From a virus: 64,000 bases of DNA. Positions 1-8,539 of this stretch are shown here, in pieces; position 1 is the stretch's first letter, and the number at the start of each line of letters is the position of its first letter. The translations under genes and the position numbers were made by a program. Under the pieces are notes generated by a model. It saw only the letters and a program-made list of their open reading frames with translations, searched no databases and had not been told where the DNA came from. The stretch lies in IMG/VR virus record IMGVR_UViG_3300018418_000008, positions 21,220 to 85,219 of that record; one strand, written 5' to 3'.

Positions 1-55
1 TGCTTTTCAGTTTACCATGTGGGTAACTGAATATGTAGTTACCCAAGAGATTCAT
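1..55 (-). CDS. possible start of a small gene, cut by window edge
   Basis: An ATG lies five bases after the stop of the 133-aa gene and the frame stays open for 18 codons to the window edge (reads M-N-L-L-G-N-Y-I-F-S...). There is no clear ribosome binding site, and the frame runs through an 8-9 bp inverted repeat, so this could instead be an untranslated 3' region. No family recognised. Confidence 0.25.
   Translation of the reverse strand, partial: MNLLGNYIFSYPHGKLKS
20..45. repeat. inverted repeat / hairpin after the last fibre gene
   Basis: TGGGTAACT and AGTTACCCA form a perfect 9-bp stem around an 8-nt loop. It follows the stop of the 133-aa gene on the minus strand. No T tract follows on either strand, so it is not a canonical intrinsic terminator; it may be a processing or stabilising hairpin. 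Confidence 0.4.
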
Positions 56-59
56 ACTA

Positions 60-461
60 TTAAGCTGGAGCGGTGTAAGTAAGTGAGCTTACTGACAATG
101 TGTCACCAGAACCAATCGCTGTAGATGACAGCTGAATAGAACCAGTACCAGTGTTATCGTCAGATACATCGCCTTGGAAAACTACTGCTGCGTTCGAATC
201 ACGAACCTCAAACTTAGTAATTGTTCCTTCGTTACAGTTCGTATTAGCAGTGATGGCGTTAGCCGTGGCTACACCAGCAGGGTTACCACCGCCTGAACCC
301 GACGCATCGAAAGCAGGATCACTAAAAGTAAGAGTTGCAACCGTTGCATCTGCAGCGGTCAAGAATACAAGCGTTCCAGCTGAAGCGCCACCGTCAATAA
401 GGTCGACGACAGTATTAGTGATTGCGTCCCTGGTTGCTGTTGGATGTGTTAATGTCGCCAT
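60..461 (-). CDS. small beta-rich phage structural protein
   Basis: A 133-aa protein rich in Thr, Ala, Ser, Gly and Asp, with almost no Lys and only one Cys, alternating in a way that suggests beta strands. The composition fits a virion accessory or head/tail decoration protein. No catalytic motif is seen and I cannot name a family. The ATG is supported by AGGAG about 10 nt upstream. Its start lies inside the end of the preceding 61-aa gene (47-nt overlap), so the two are probably co-translated. It is the last clear gene of the leftward late region. Confidence 0.7.
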   Translation of the reverse strand: MATLTHPTATRDAITNTVVDLIDGGASAGTLVFLTAADATVATLTFSDPAFDASGSGGGNPAGVATANAITANTNCNEGTITKFEVRDSNAAVVFQGDVSDDNTGTGSIQLSSTAIGSGDTLSVSSLTYTAPA

Positions 462-600
462 TTAAACTATCTCCTGTTGAGTTTTTTTGCTTTAAATAAA
501 GTTTAGCTACAGTGCCGTCGGCTTTCTTAACCTCTAGAACACCAGATAAACCAGCGCCTTTTAATTTTTCGGCTAATGTTTTATCTTTACCCGTAGTCAT
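415..600 (-). CDS. small basic unknown protein (61 aa)
   Basis: A short lysine-rich protein with an N-terminal helix (residues about 6-14, TLAEKLKGAG) then a small beta hairpin (GVLEVKKADGTVAKLYLKQ). It is preceded by GGAG eight nt from the ATG and by a late promoter octamer TATAAATA at 613-620, so it is very likely expressed late. Its 3' end overlaps the next gene by 47 nt. Function unknown. Confidence 0.65.
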   Translation of the reverse strand: MTTGKDKTLAEKLKGAGLSGVLEVKKADGTVAKLYLKQKNSTGDSLNGDINTSNSNQGRNH

Positions 601-612
601 TATCTACTCCAT

Positions 613-620
613 TATTTATA
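613..620 (-). promoter_or_regulatory. T4-type late promoter (TATAAATA)
   Basis: Perfect TATAAATA octamer 12 nt upstream of the 61-aa gene. T4 late promoters have only this -10 element, read by the gp55-type sigma with gp33 and the clamp. A gp33-like gene is in this window. Confidence 0.6.
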
Positions 621-631
621 AGAATCAATTT

Positions 632-1273
632 TTAACTTGCGTTTCTAATGCTCAGAGAACCCCAATAATAAGTCGTCCCAGCATTATTTATAATACTAAT
701 TGTATAAACATCTATAGCACTGGCACCAGTAGATTCGGGTGGTTCTACATTTTCTGCCCAATATAAAGCTCCAGGCCAAGATGCAGCTCGACTACCTGTA
801 TTATCTTGTTGATGTATAACAGTAATTGTTTGTGAATATCCTGATGCTGGACCATTAGAAAAACTAAAAGTAGTTGTACCTGCTCCAGCTACATGCCAGA
901 AAACTGATCCGGCCGATAAATCTAATGCTGCTGTTGTACCAGATGATGTAATTATTTTTTCTCTAAAAGGTGCACCAGCCTCAATTGTACCACCAAACGG
1001 AGCAAACCGGACGGTGCCATCAGCATCTGCTTCAATTATTGGTACACCAGAACCATCAGCTGCAGCAAAAATTGTACCGCTCAAATCATTTGCAATTGAA
1101 AATAATTGGCCAGCCGACCCACTAAAATCGAGCGTAGTAGTTGTTCCATCATCTGTTACAGATAATGTAATTGGATCTCCCGATGTTCCGCCGCTTTTAA
1201 ATTCGATCTTTGGATCATTGCTAGCGTTGCCATCATTTGGAGTAATTAATAGATCGCGGTCAGTAGTGGCCAT
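632..1273 (-). CDS. fibre-tip / adhesin-like structural protein (213 aa)
   Basis: The N-terminal half is a beta-rich repeat region. The C-terminal ~90 residues form a module ending SWPGALYWAENVEPPES... YWGSLSIRN, which closely resembles the C-terminus of the 392-aa fibre protein at 11533-12711 (WPGE..YWAESVEPPSS...YGSLSIRN). This kind of terminal knob is common on marine phage tail fibres, so a role in receptor contact is likely. A late promoter octamer lies 22 nt upstream. The ATG follows AGGAAG. Inference: a small interchangeable adhesin. Confidence 0.7.
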   Translation of the reverse strand: MATTDRDLLITPNDGNASNDPKIEFKSGGTSGDPITLSVTDDGTTTTLDFSGSAGQLFSIANDLSGTIFAAADGSGVPIIEADADGTVRFAPFGGTIEAGAPFREKIITSSGTTAALDLSAGSVFWHVAGAGTTTFSFSNGPASGYSQTITVIHQQDNTGSRAASWPGALYWAENVEPPESTGASAIDVYTISIINNAGTTYYWGSLSIRNAS

Positions 1274-1295
1274 TTAATCTTCCTATGTGTATAGT

Positions 1296-1303
1296 TATTT
1301 ATA
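1296..1303 (-). promoter_or_regulatory. T4-type late promoter (TATAAATA)
   Basis: Perfect octamer overlapping the stop region of the upstream lectin-like gene and 22 nt before the ATG of the 213-aa adhesin gene. Confidence 0.6.
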
Positions 1304-2702
1304 CGCCGTAATTTCCACGAGATGCATTAAAGTTTTGTAGTATTTCTGTGTCTGATAAAACTCTATTATAAAATTTCATAGAAGGTATTTCTCCTTGAAA
1401 TCTTTGATTAGGATCAACAGAAGGAGTCGCTGAGTTGCTATCTAATTCTTGACCTACACAAATTCCATTTGCATATGCAATCGAAAAAGTAGATGTTGTT
1501 GCACGCGTGCCGAGAGAAACCCCATTTATAAAGACTTCTACAGATCCTCCAGATCCTGTTGCTACAAAGTGATAATAGACATCAGTCGTAGGTGTAAAAC
1601 TCCACGTAACTTTAGCAGTATTTTCAAATTCTATATTGCCAGTAGTTTGTCTAAAATACCAAAGAAAATTATTTGCTGAACCTGTTTGTAGAAATGTGTC
1701 GATATCACCACTACTCAATGCTGTTCTTTTTAACCATATATCAATTGTCCATGTACCAGACGAAGCCTGAGCAGAAAGCGCAGATGATTCGATGTCTAAA
1801 CGTGACGTACTATTCGTAAAAGAAAATCTTTCTGGTAATTGCAAATCAGTCGTATTTGCAATAGAATATGTCAAATTAGTCTGTGTAATAGCAGCAGGAT
1901 TAGGTGCTAAATCAACTATAGATTCTGTATTACTTCTAGTTTGAGTACTAGTTGCTGTCTTAGGTATAACATATTTAGATGGAGTATTACCTACTTCGAG
2001 CTGCCAATTAGCAACTTTTGTTATACCTCTTCCGCCATAATGACCATAATTATATTGGCTCCATGTGGCGTTCAAACCACGATTTGCACCTATTGTAAAT
2101 ATACACCACAATCTTTCCCATGTATGTGTTCTTGTGTTATATTTTTTACCAGTTCCGGAACTATTAGATAATCCATCGTGAAAATTGTTTTGTGTTCCTG
2201 TCGTATTTTGACCATACAATCCACAGTTAGCTGATTTACTCGTATTTGTAGTCCATTGATCCCATGATATAACGTAATTATCACCTAAACCTAAACCACA
2301 TTTGGCTGGAGTATTGTAGCTGCCATCTATACCAAAACCAGCATACATCCATGATCCGTCACCAATGTCTCTCATCGTAACGACCGGATAGCCTAATTCT
2401 TCTTCGTATGTCCAAATACCATGATATGTGTTTTTGTAATTTTGTACACCACTATTAATTTTAGATGAAATATTAGAGCCGGCTCTATTGTAAACTTTAA
2501 TAGCATCATGATGATTTAGGGCCCATCTGCCGCCTGATACCGTTCCACTATAGCTAGAAAAGGCATCGGACTGCGTCATATTACGATCAGCATTACCGTT
2601 TTCTTCGATATTTGTAGTAGGCGCACCTCGAAAACTTTTATCATTAAACATATCATAATAGAATGTCAATCCATTTGTAACTATACTATTTTTTATAGAC
2701 AT
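1299..2702 (-). CDS. LamG / concanavalin-type lectin fibre protein (467 aa)
   Basis: The C-terminal ~200 residues look like a LamG/concanavalin A-like jelly roll: SGTWTIDIWLKRTAL, then WYFRQTTGNIEF, YYHFVATGSGGSVEVFINGV and a final PSMKFYNRVLSDTEILQNFN, which is the usual end of this fold (K.YNRALS..EI..N). The N-terminal half has a second beta-rich region with Trp and Tyr clusters. Such domains bind carbohydrate, so this is probably a receptor-binding adhesin. It abuts the next lectin gene (ATG overlaps its stop), indicating one translational unit of adhesins. Confidence 0.75.
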   Translation of the reverse strand: MSIKNSIVTNGLTFYYDMFNDKSFRGAPTTNIEENGNADRNMTQSDAFSSYSGTVSGGRWALNHHDAIKVYNRAGSNISSKINSGVQNYKNTYHGIWTYEEELGYPVVTMRDIGDGSWMYAGFGIDGSYNTPAKCGLGLGDNYVISWDQWTTNTSKSANCGLYGQNTTGTQNNFHDGLSNSSGTGKKYNTRTHTWERLWCIFTIGANRGLNATWSQYNYGHYGGRGITKVANWQLEVGNTPSKYVIPKTATSTQTRSNTESIVDLAPNPAAITQTNLTYSIANTTDLQLPERFSFTNSTSRLDIESSALSAQASSGTWTIDIWLKRTALSSGDIDTFLQTGSANNFLWYFRQTTGNIEFENTAKVTWSFTPTTDVYYHFVATGSGGSVEVFINGVSLGTRATTSTFSIAYANGICVGQELDSNSATPSVDPNQRFQGEIPSMKFYNRVLSDTEILQNFNASRGNYGV

Positions 2703-3604
2703 TACATTCTACCTCGAAGAGCGTTGTAAATATCATTTACTTCAGCAGCACTCAATGCTTCTTGCCATATACCAATCCATGCAATATCACCAGTAAAATA
2801 ATTAACAGGTGAGCCACTTTGCGAATCAAAACCGATAGTAATAGGCCAATCATCACATCCATTTCCTACTGAGCCTGTAGCATCAGTTGTAGCTACACCA
2901 TTTAAATATTGTTTAAATCTATAATTGCCTACTTTGGTGGTAGCGGTACCTCCTGAAACAAATGTACCGGGATCTGATTGAGCATATGATATAGTACTGG
3001 TCGTTGCACCAGTTAAAGCAAAAGTTCCGTTATAGCCTGAAGGTGATAGACCTGATACGGTAATTCTATCATTTAATGGACCAGACGCGTTATAAATAAA
3101 ATTACCATTGTGAGTGACATTTAGAGTTGTTGTTCCAGAAGTGTGTGAACCACCAGTCACAGTATAAGTTAATGGTGGTCTTGCAACATAATCAACCACC
3201 ATCGTAACATTAGCCCAACCATTGATAGAATGTGCCTGTGCAGCGGATCCGCCATAAACATATGATCTAAATTCATCACCATCGTACCATATGCCCCACT
3301 CTGGTCCATAGTTGTCGGTAATGATAGGCTTATTTGCAGCGGTATTTAAAGTCGGTCTACATAAAACACTAACAGTAGATTGTCTATTATCAACTCCGAA
3401 ACCATTTGGTGTAGATGGTGTCATCGTACCACTACTTGTACTTCCATTAAAAGTAAAATATCCAGCAGAATTATAAGTTACATTCGCGAGATTGAAGTTA
3501 TTATTATATCCTGATATATCAGTCCATACTGTGCCTGTGCCCGGATAACTTTTTGAGTTACGAGCATCGACAAGACAACGAAGAAATTTTTGTGGAATTG
3601 CCAT
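2702..3604 (-). CDS. LamG-type lectin fibre protein (300 aa)
   Basis: Begins with a short helix, then LVDARNSKSYPGTGTVWTDI and FTFNGSTSSGTMTPST, the standard opening strands of a LamG jelly roll, and ends WIGIWQEALSAAEVNDIYNALRGR, its standard close. A ~70-residue insert in the middle (PPLTYTVTGG... to GGTATTKVG) looks like an Ig-like or fibronectin-like loop domain placed inside the lectin. It is probably a host-glycan adhesin. Starts and stops overlap by 1 nt with both neighbours. Confidence 0.75.
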   Translation of the reverse strand: MAIPQKFLRCLVDARNSKSYPGTGTVWTDISGYNNNFNLANVTYNSAGYFTFNGSTSSGTMTPSTPNGFGVDNRQSTVSVLCRPTLNTAANKPIITDNYGPEWGIWYDGDEFRSYVYGGSAAQAHSINGWANVTMVVDYVARPPLTYTVTGGSHTSGTTTLNVTHNGNFIYNASGPLNDRITVSGLSPSGYNGTFALTGATTSTISYAQSDPGTFVSGGTATTKVGNYRFKQYLNGVATTDATGSVGNGCDDWPITIGFDSQSGSPVNYFTGDIAWIGIWQEALSAAEVNDIYNALRGRM

Positions 3605-4293
3605 TAGCTCAGTGTCAAGGACGCTAAATGATGTCCTTGCCTCCCTGTATCATTTGTTGTAACCTGATTACTGGCGTCTAAAGTACCCGGCAATAATATT
3701 TTATATGACCAATCCATATTATCCAAAGTAACTTTGTTTTCGCCGTCGTAATATTCAGTCCAATCATTTGGAGTAAATGTTGGTATTGGATTTTGAATAT
3801 AAGTTGTTTGTTGCCTACCTGTTAAAAAATATAATTTAAGGCGTACTGTATTTGCTGATACTGTAGCTGGAGAATCGGCGGCTATTGTAGAATTTAAAGA
3901 GCTTGGACCATCTGCAAAAGCAGTGTTACCTATTGTCACAGATGATATTGGAGCATTGCCTCTAAAAATATGAATAACACCAGAATAGTAATCGGCTAAG
4001 CTTGAAACAACACTTACTGAACCACTATCACCTGATTGCAAAATTCTATAGAATGTTTGTCCTTCAGGATATTCTGATCCATCTTCATTTGTTACTATAC
4101 TTGTCCATCCTGTTGGTGTACTAATGGTAATTGATGAATCCCACCATGCACTAATAATGGCCAAGTCGCCGGCTTGCCATCCAGTAGGAAAGGTAAAAGT
4201 CATGGTATTTTGTTGAGTACCCTCTCTTTCCATGTCTGAACCAATTTTTCGAAGAGCTCTTAAATTAGAAGTTGTTCCAAATTTTACGGACAT
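3604..4293 (-). CDS. beta-sandwich phage structural protein (229 aa)
   Basis: Residues ~27-110 read TMTFTFPTGWQAGDLAIISA... GWTSIV... GQTFYRILQSGDSGSVSV, a pattern of phage and bacterial surface beta-sandwich proteins (PxGwtaGDl...W..i). A probable fibre or adhesin component given its position among lectin genes. The ATG shares a base with the stop of the 36-aa Cys-rich gene (TGATG). Confidence 0.6.
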   Translation of the reverse strand: MSVKFGTTSNLRALRKIGSDMEREGTQQNTMTFTFPTGWQAGDLAIISAWWDSSITISTPTGWTSIVTNEDGSEYPEGQTFYRILQSGDSGSVSVVSSLADYYSGVIHIFRGNAPISSVTIGNTAFADGPSSLNSTIAADSPATVSANTVRLKLYFLTGRQQTTYIQNPIPTFTPNDWTEYYDGENKVTLDNMDWSYKILLPGTLDASNQVTTNDTGRQGHHLASLTLS

Positions 4294-4403
4294 CAGTCGT
4301 CATCCTGATTTACTGCCGTATTCAATCTTTCTAATTCTTCATGACATTCTTGTGAACAACAAATATCTTCGCATTCACAATGACAAATTGCACACTCATT
4401 CAT
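4293..4403 (-). CDS. 36-aa cysteine-rich mini-protein
   Basis: Very short gene found by reading the gap. It has seven Cys (residues 4, 7, 9, 11, 15, 16, 20) and two His (8, 21) within its first 21 residues, then an acidic tail ending DDD. The pattern C-x2-C-x-C-x-C-x3-CC-x3-C suggests zinc or other metal binding, or a disulfide knot. The ATG has GAGGTGG upstream, overlaps the preceding stop by 8 nt, and its TGA overlaps the next ATG, which is strong evidence of translation. Function unknown. Confidence 0.6.
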   Translation of the reverse strand: MNECAICHCECEDICCSQECHEELERLNTAVNQDDD

Positions 4404-5271
4404 ATTCCACCTCTAACTTATCGATGTCTTTGCGCTCTGCGAAGATGTGATAGTAACAATTAACTTGATCTACGCTACGAATATGAACTTGATTATTTTC
4501 TATTTTCTTAACCCATAAATGTTGAGGATGGCCGATCGCAGTTAATTGTACTGTGATTGTTGATTCATCTACAAGGCCTACCCAATAATCTGGCAAGTCG
4601 ATAACTTGTTCTGTAGTTTTACCTCGCACATACACACCAAATTCTGGTCCCTCTAATGATCCATGACGTAATCCCATGCCTTCTTTAGTAGGATGTGGAA
4701 TGTCGAATGACTTAGACGTGGCATACAGCGCACCTTGAATACCAACACCGCCCGTGACTTTTAAAGCGCCTGTGCTAGTATTGCTAGACGCAGTTGCATT
4801 GGAAATTGTAGTAACTGCACTAAATGTTTTTGCACCGCTAAACGTCTGTGTAGTCGAAAGATGTGCGGTATCAGCATCCAAATAAGCAGAAGCAATAACA
4901 CTACCTTGCCATGTACCAGATGTTATAGTACCAAGTGTTGCTACGTTGGTTGATCCTGTCCAACCATCGAGACTATCAGGCGTTACTGCTCGAGTAGCAT
5001 CAGTACCAGTATTTGTTTCAGCGATGGTGGCTAACTCAACTACGCCGGCATTGGTAGTATTAGCAGTTTCTGCTGTGATTGTAATAGATCCTGCACCATT
5101 AGTAATATCAATACCATTTCCTGGCGTGAGAGTACCAATAGTCGGACTTCTTGCGGCTCCAGTATTACCAATTACTAATTGGCCGTTAGTTGTTGGTAAA
5201 AGAGATGTGAAGTTTGCGTCAAGCTCAGTGTGTGTAAGAGCATCATCATCTGCACGTAGAATGATCGCCAT
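4396..5271 (-). CDS. tail fibre protein with conserved C-terminal head (291 aa)
   Basis: Residues 1-~175 are a low-complexity Thr/Ala/Gly beta fibre. From about 185 it has a conserved fibre end-domain: SFDIPHPTKEGMGLRHGSLE, then GPEFGVYVRGK and DYW..LVDESTITVQLTAIG. This block is widely shared by tail fibres of marine T4-like phages and some proteins with auto-processing C-termini. No S74 peptidase Ser-Lys dyad was identified by eye. Likely a short tail fibre or receptor binding protein. Confidence 0.75.
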   Translation of the reverse strand: MAIILRADDDALTHTELDANFTSLLPTTNGQLVIGNTGAARSPTIGTLTPGNGIDITNGAGSITITAETANTTNAGVVELATIAETNTGTDATRAVTPDSLDGWTGSTNVATLGTITSGTWQGSVIASAYLDADTAHLSTTQTFSGAKTFSAVTTISNATASSNTSTGALKVTGGVGIQGALYATSKSFDIPHPTKEGMGLRHGSLEGPEFGVYVRGKTTEQVIDLPDYWVGLVDESTITVQLTAIGHPQHLWVKKIENNQVHIRSVDQVNCYYHIFAERKDIDKLEVEYE

Positions 5272-5274
5272 TTA

Positions 5275-5622
5275 CTAACTCCCTAAAATTGTAACGCTAG
5301 GTTTAATAAACACTTTACCATCCATAATTCTTTCTATATTTGTATTTCCTGATTCGTACATAACAACGTCATATACATATCTCACACTGGTATCGAGTGT
5401 ACTAGTCTGTGTCGAGTTCAAACTCAATTGAATTACACCACCGTTGGCGTCTACAACAGCAGTGCTGAATGAAATAGTGGTAGGATCAGAATAAGTTTTC
5501 TTCATTCCTCCACTAAACAATTTATTATTAATGTCTTTAGCTGCGCCATTTGTGTCAACAATGAATACTTTAATAGTAGCGTCAGCACCTTCGACTATGG
5601 TTAAATCTTCGGTACGGGCCAT
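5275..5622 (-). CDS. small baseplate/fibre-associated protein (115 aa)
   Basis: All-beta protein beginning with ARTEDLTIVEGADATIKVFI and a repeated strand-turn pattern to VFIKPSVTI. The layout resembles N-terminal domains of upper-baseplate proteins that clasp fibres (BppU-like), but that match is only by eye. A late promoter lies 25 nt upstream. Followed closely by the 291-aa fibre gene, so it may connect or chaperone it. Confidence 0.6.
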   Translation of the reverse strand: MARTEDLTIVEGADATIKVFIVDTNGAAKDINNKLFSGGMKKTYSDPTTISFSTAVVDANGGVIQLSLNSTQTSTLDTSVRYVYDVVMYESGNTNIERIMDGKVFIKPSVTILGS

Positions 5623-5647
5623 GAGAGAAACGTCCTCGTTTTACTTT

Positions 5648-5655
5648 TATTTATA
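5648..5655 (-). promoter_or_regulatory. T4-type late promoter (TATAAATA)
   Basis: Perfect octamer between the 2OG oxygenase gene and the 115-aa structural gene, 25 nt before the latter's ATG. It separates the oxygenase cassette from the adhesin genes transcriptionally. Confidence 0.6.
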
Positions 5656-5656
5656 A

Positions 5657-6256
5657 TTATTCGAACCGTACTATATTAAAAGCGATCGAATAACGAGGTT
5701 TTTCTATTTGATTTATTAATACGCCATGTGTCATATGATTAGGAAAAAATAAACATGTGTTTTTTTCGGTGATTGGTTCAAAATGATCGGTTGTTATTAA
5801 TGGATTGCATAAATCATCGCCTAATGAGCCATTTTGTAATGCCCATGAATAATCACCTTTTCTAATAAACATAATTTCACCTTGTTCTTGCTCTACATTT
5901 CTTGGATAATAACAACCAGATAAAACACATGTTGGGCCAGGATGAGAATGGTGCATATTGTAACAATGTTGGAAATTAATGTTCATCCATAAATTATCAA
6001 CTTTTACATTTACATCAGATTCATAAGCATCTCTACATATTTGATTGGCAGCTTCGTTAATACGACCAATTAAATTATCTATATGTTTATTTTCATTTAT
6101 ATTATATTCTCGTTGCCAGCCTCCAATATTTGATAAATCCCTCCCCTCATCTTGACTACAAATATAATCCATAAATTTAACAATTTCTTCAGAATTGACA
6201 TCATCAAAAACCATTTTAAAAATACTATCGACAAATATATCAATTCTTTCAATCAT
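5657..6256 (-). CDS. 2OG-Fe(II) oxygenase-like protein (199 aa)
   Basis: Double-stranded beta-helix oxygenase of the TIGR02466-like type often seen in marine phages. The core reads NMHHSHPGPTCVLSGCYYPR (residues ~100-119), then GEIMF, and the distal CLFFPNHMTHGVL (H177) followed by PRYSIAFNI (R188). The first iron ligands appear as H-S-H (103/105) rather than H-x-D, as in that family. Probably hydroxylates a protein side chain or small molecule with 2-oxoglutarate, O2 and Fe(II). Last gene of a five-gene cassette (5657-9153) between fibre genes; overlaps the upstream gene by 4 nt. Substrate unknown. Confidence 0.75.
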   Translation of the reverse strand: MIERIDIFVDSIFKMVFDDVNSEEIVKFMDYICSQDEGRDLSNIGGWQREYNINENKHIDNLIGRINEAANQICRDAYESDVNVKVDNLWMNINFQHCYNMHHSHPGPTCVLSGCYYPRNVEQEQGEIMFIRKGDYSWALQNGSLGDDLCNPLITTDHFEPITEKNTCLFFPNHMTHGVLINQIEKPRYSIAFNIVRFE

Positions 6257-7122
6257 GGTTTTTCCTGTATGCCGTGTGTAGCATATGGACCTTTTAGAAT
6301 TAAAGGTATATTAAAAAACAAAGCTTCGCCAAGTGGTTCAATGCTGTAGTATTGATGAGCAGGAATATAAACAATATCACCTTTGTTTACTGTAATTTCT
6401 TGTTCTATCTCTAATTTATCAAAAAAAACTTGATAATCTCTAACATCCCAATCTTCTGGAAAACTATGATCGCATAATGCAGAACATCTATTTTTATAAA
6501 CAATAATTTTAAATGATTCATCTACACCTAGAAAAAAATTACTCCACGTTTTAGCACATGGTAAATGTTTATCGGCATCTTTTGATGGATGATAATAAGC
6601 TTGAATACAACCACTCGTATGAACAGGTCGTACAGGCCAGACTCCATAATATTCAAGATTACAATAAAATTGGTTTAATAAAAATTGTAACAGTTCATAG
6701 ACATGATTGTTAAAAATTTCAAATTTATTAATCATCATTGTTTGATTATTTTTTTCAATATATTCTAATGACAATTTACAATAATTAATAAAATCTTGAT
6801 ATATTTCTGATTTTTGATTTTGATCATCAAATTCTACACTATCAGGATTTTTTGTAGTAAGCGGAGTAAATTGAGGATTATTTTTATAATCCTCTAGAAT
6901 TCTATTTGTAGTAGATTGAATTTCATCTGTTTGCATCTTAGATAGTGCAGTTACAAAATAATAAGTAAATTGGTCTTCTTTAAATAATATTAATTTTTTA
7001 AAATCACCAATTGTACCGAGATGACAACACTCTTCTTCTCTTATAAAATTATTTAAAACAATAAGCTTATCATTAAAATAAATTTCTTCAAAATCTTTTT
7101 CGAATTGTTCTTTTGCAAACAT
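6253..7122 (-). CDS. cupin-like protein of the oxygenase cassette (289 aa)
   Basis: No family firmly recognised. The C-terminal third reads KGDIVYIPAHQYYSIEPLG followed by ALFFNIPL, the GD-x4-P-x-H signature of cupin/JmjC barrels, while SGCIQAYYHPSKDAD could supply an earlier metal site. This may be a diverged 2OG oxygenase or a metal-free cupin. The helical N-terminal half is rich in Lys, Glu, Asn and Phe. I chose the ATG at 7122, which shares a base with the upstream stop (TAATG), over a codon 14 residues earlier. Confidence 0.55.
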   Translation of the reverse strand: MFAKEQFEKDFEEIYFNDKLIVLNNFIREEECCHLGTIGDFKKLILFKEDQFTYYFVTALSKMQTDEIQSTTNRILEDYKNNPQFTPLTTKNPDSVEFDDQNQKSEIYQDFINYCKLSLEYIEKNNQTMMINKFEIFNNHVYELLQFLLNQFYCNLEYYGVWPVRPVHTSGCIQAYYHPSKDADKHLPCAKTWSNFFLGVDESFKIIVYKNRCSALCDHSFPEDWDVRDYQVFFDKLEIEQEITVNKGDIVYIPAHQYYSIEPLGEALFFNIPLILKGPYATHGIQEKP

Positions 7123-7838
7123 TATTGTTTCTCTTCTAATGTATAATTGCTTTTTCGCATGCAATATTTTCTATACCATTGAGCTACACTCGCGAATCCT
7201 CGAGATCTAGCTTCTCGTTTTTCTACCATTGGACCATAAAAACCATTGTATGTTTCTTTCTTAAATGGTATAATATGCACTAAAGGTTCACCGGCTTTGA
7301 TTGTAAAACTGCCTTTTTCTTTTGGCTTAAAAATAATATTGAGTGTAGTAAATCTCTCTGAATAATCAACTACGCCAGGGTAAATGTATAACTTCTCTAC
7401 TATATTCGAATGATAATGAGGAGGCATAATTAATAATGAAATATTTTTTGCCTTCACCATCCAAGGGGTTGTTAAATGTAATGGGTTAGCTGCGCAGTTT
7501 TGATCAGGTATACCTGTAGCTATTTCTTCACTCATAGGACCACATACTTGATTACCTAATGGTTTATGTGATTCATTTCCAGATTTATCTCTAGACATTA
7601 CATATGCCATCGTATTTGGACCATCATTAAATACCTGAATCTCATCCCACGCTGTCAAAATCCATCCTAGATTTTTATAATCTACAATACCGGGGCAATC
7701 ATTAAATTTTTCTTTCCCAAATTTTTCTTTTTGCACGGCTTTATGAGGACAGGCATTAAAGGTTCGCGCTTTTTGAATTGGATGCAATTTATAATATGTG
7801 CCATCCATATCATAAAATTCTACATTATTTTCAATCAT
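7122..7838 (-). CDS. DUF6065-like protein, paralogue 1 (238 aa)
   Basis: Has the blocks CPGIVDYKNLGWILTAWDEI near residues 48-67, PLHLTTPW and PGVVDYSERFTTLNIIF, then IKAGEPLVHIIPFKK near residues 180-195. The final block and the GVVD motif match the next gene (AGMPLVHVVPFKR, GVVDTD), so the two are paralogues. The family is found next to oxygenases in phage genomes and looks like a small beta barrel; function unknown. Overlaps both neighbours by 1-4 nt. Confidence 0.6.
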   Translation of the reverse strand: MIENNVEFYDMDGTYYKLHPIQKARTFNACPHKAVQKEKFGKEKFNDCPGIVDYKNLGWILTAWDEIQVFNDGPNTMAYVMSRDKSGNESHKPLGNQVCGPMSEEIATGIPDQNCAANPLHLTTPWMVKAKNISLLIMPPHYHSNIVEKLYIYPGVVDYSERFTTLNIIFKPKEKGSFTIKAGEPLVHIIPFKKETYNGFYGPMVEKREARSRGFASVAQWYRKYCMRKSNYTLEEKQ

Positions 7839-8539
7839 CTTATTTCACGCAATTCTTTTGTATAAGTTCCTAATCGTGTTCGATTTGCAACATTAAGTTT
7901 ATCTCGCTGTTTGCATTCTTTTTCATTCATAGGTCTAATAATGTGTTTATGCTTTTGTCTTTTAAATGGCACGACATGTACTAATGGCATACCTGCGAGT
8001 AGTGTATCATCAAAATTTGGTTGATGCCAAATTACTGGAAAATTAACTGGACTATGATATTGATCAGTATCAACAACACCACTTAAAACTGTATATGGTA
8101 AATTCCAGACACTAGGTAGTGGTTGAAATAAACACGACCATCCAGGCGGAGTTTTAATTCCATAATAATTTATAAACTTTAAAGGATCTTGTTTTCCAGT
8201 TTTCCAACCAGTTGATTTAAGTTGACTAAACGAATGTCTTTCAACAAATGGTAAAGTACTATCTTGCATATGTTCTGCAGATAATACACTACAATCGTCA
8301 TTAGTAATAACATGAACATCGCCTTGAAGAGGCACAATATAACCAAGCGTCATAGCATCCAACATAGGCAAACATTTTTTTGCCGTGGCACCCGGCATAG
8401 TATTCGTTCTTTGCTCAGTTTTTAAAGGAATCTTTCTAAACCATTCCGGAATGTGTTTATTTGCAGGTACTGGCTCAGGTAAAACTTCATGCAATTCTGG
8501 TTCAATAATAAATTCAATTTTATCGTTATTAAAAAACAT
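7835..8539 (-). CDS. DUF6065-like protein, paralogue 2 (234 aa)
   Basis: Typical family layout: N-terminal PEPVPANKHIPEWFRKIP, KKCLPMLDAMTLGYIVPL, then INYYGIKTPPGWSCLFQPLP, VLSGVVDTDQYHSPVNFPVI and AGMPLVHVVPFKRQ. These PP-G-S and GVVDTD motifs are more canonical than in its paralogue. Function unknown; it always appears in this window with 2OG enzymes, so it may belong to the same modification pathway. ATG overlaps the upstream gene's stop. Confidence 0.65.
   Translation of the reverse strand: MFFNNDKIEFIIEPELHEVLPEPVPANKHIPEWFRKIPLKTEQRTNTMPGATAKKCLPMLDAMTLGYIVPLQGDVHVITNDDCSVLSAEHMQDSTLPFVERHSFSQLKSTGWKTGKQDPLKFINYYGIKTPPGWSCLFQPLPSVWNLPYTVLSGVVDTDQYHSPVNFPVIWHQPNFDDTLLAGMPLVHVVPFKRQKHKHIIRPMNEKECKQRDKLNVANRTRLGTYTKELREIR

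Noticed and set aside
1014-1277. Plus-strand ORFs antisense to fibre genes (also 4946-5278, 20420-20710, 27560-27823)
   Set aside because: Composition mirrors the sense strand's Thr/Ser-rich text; no RBS and opposite to clear late transcription.
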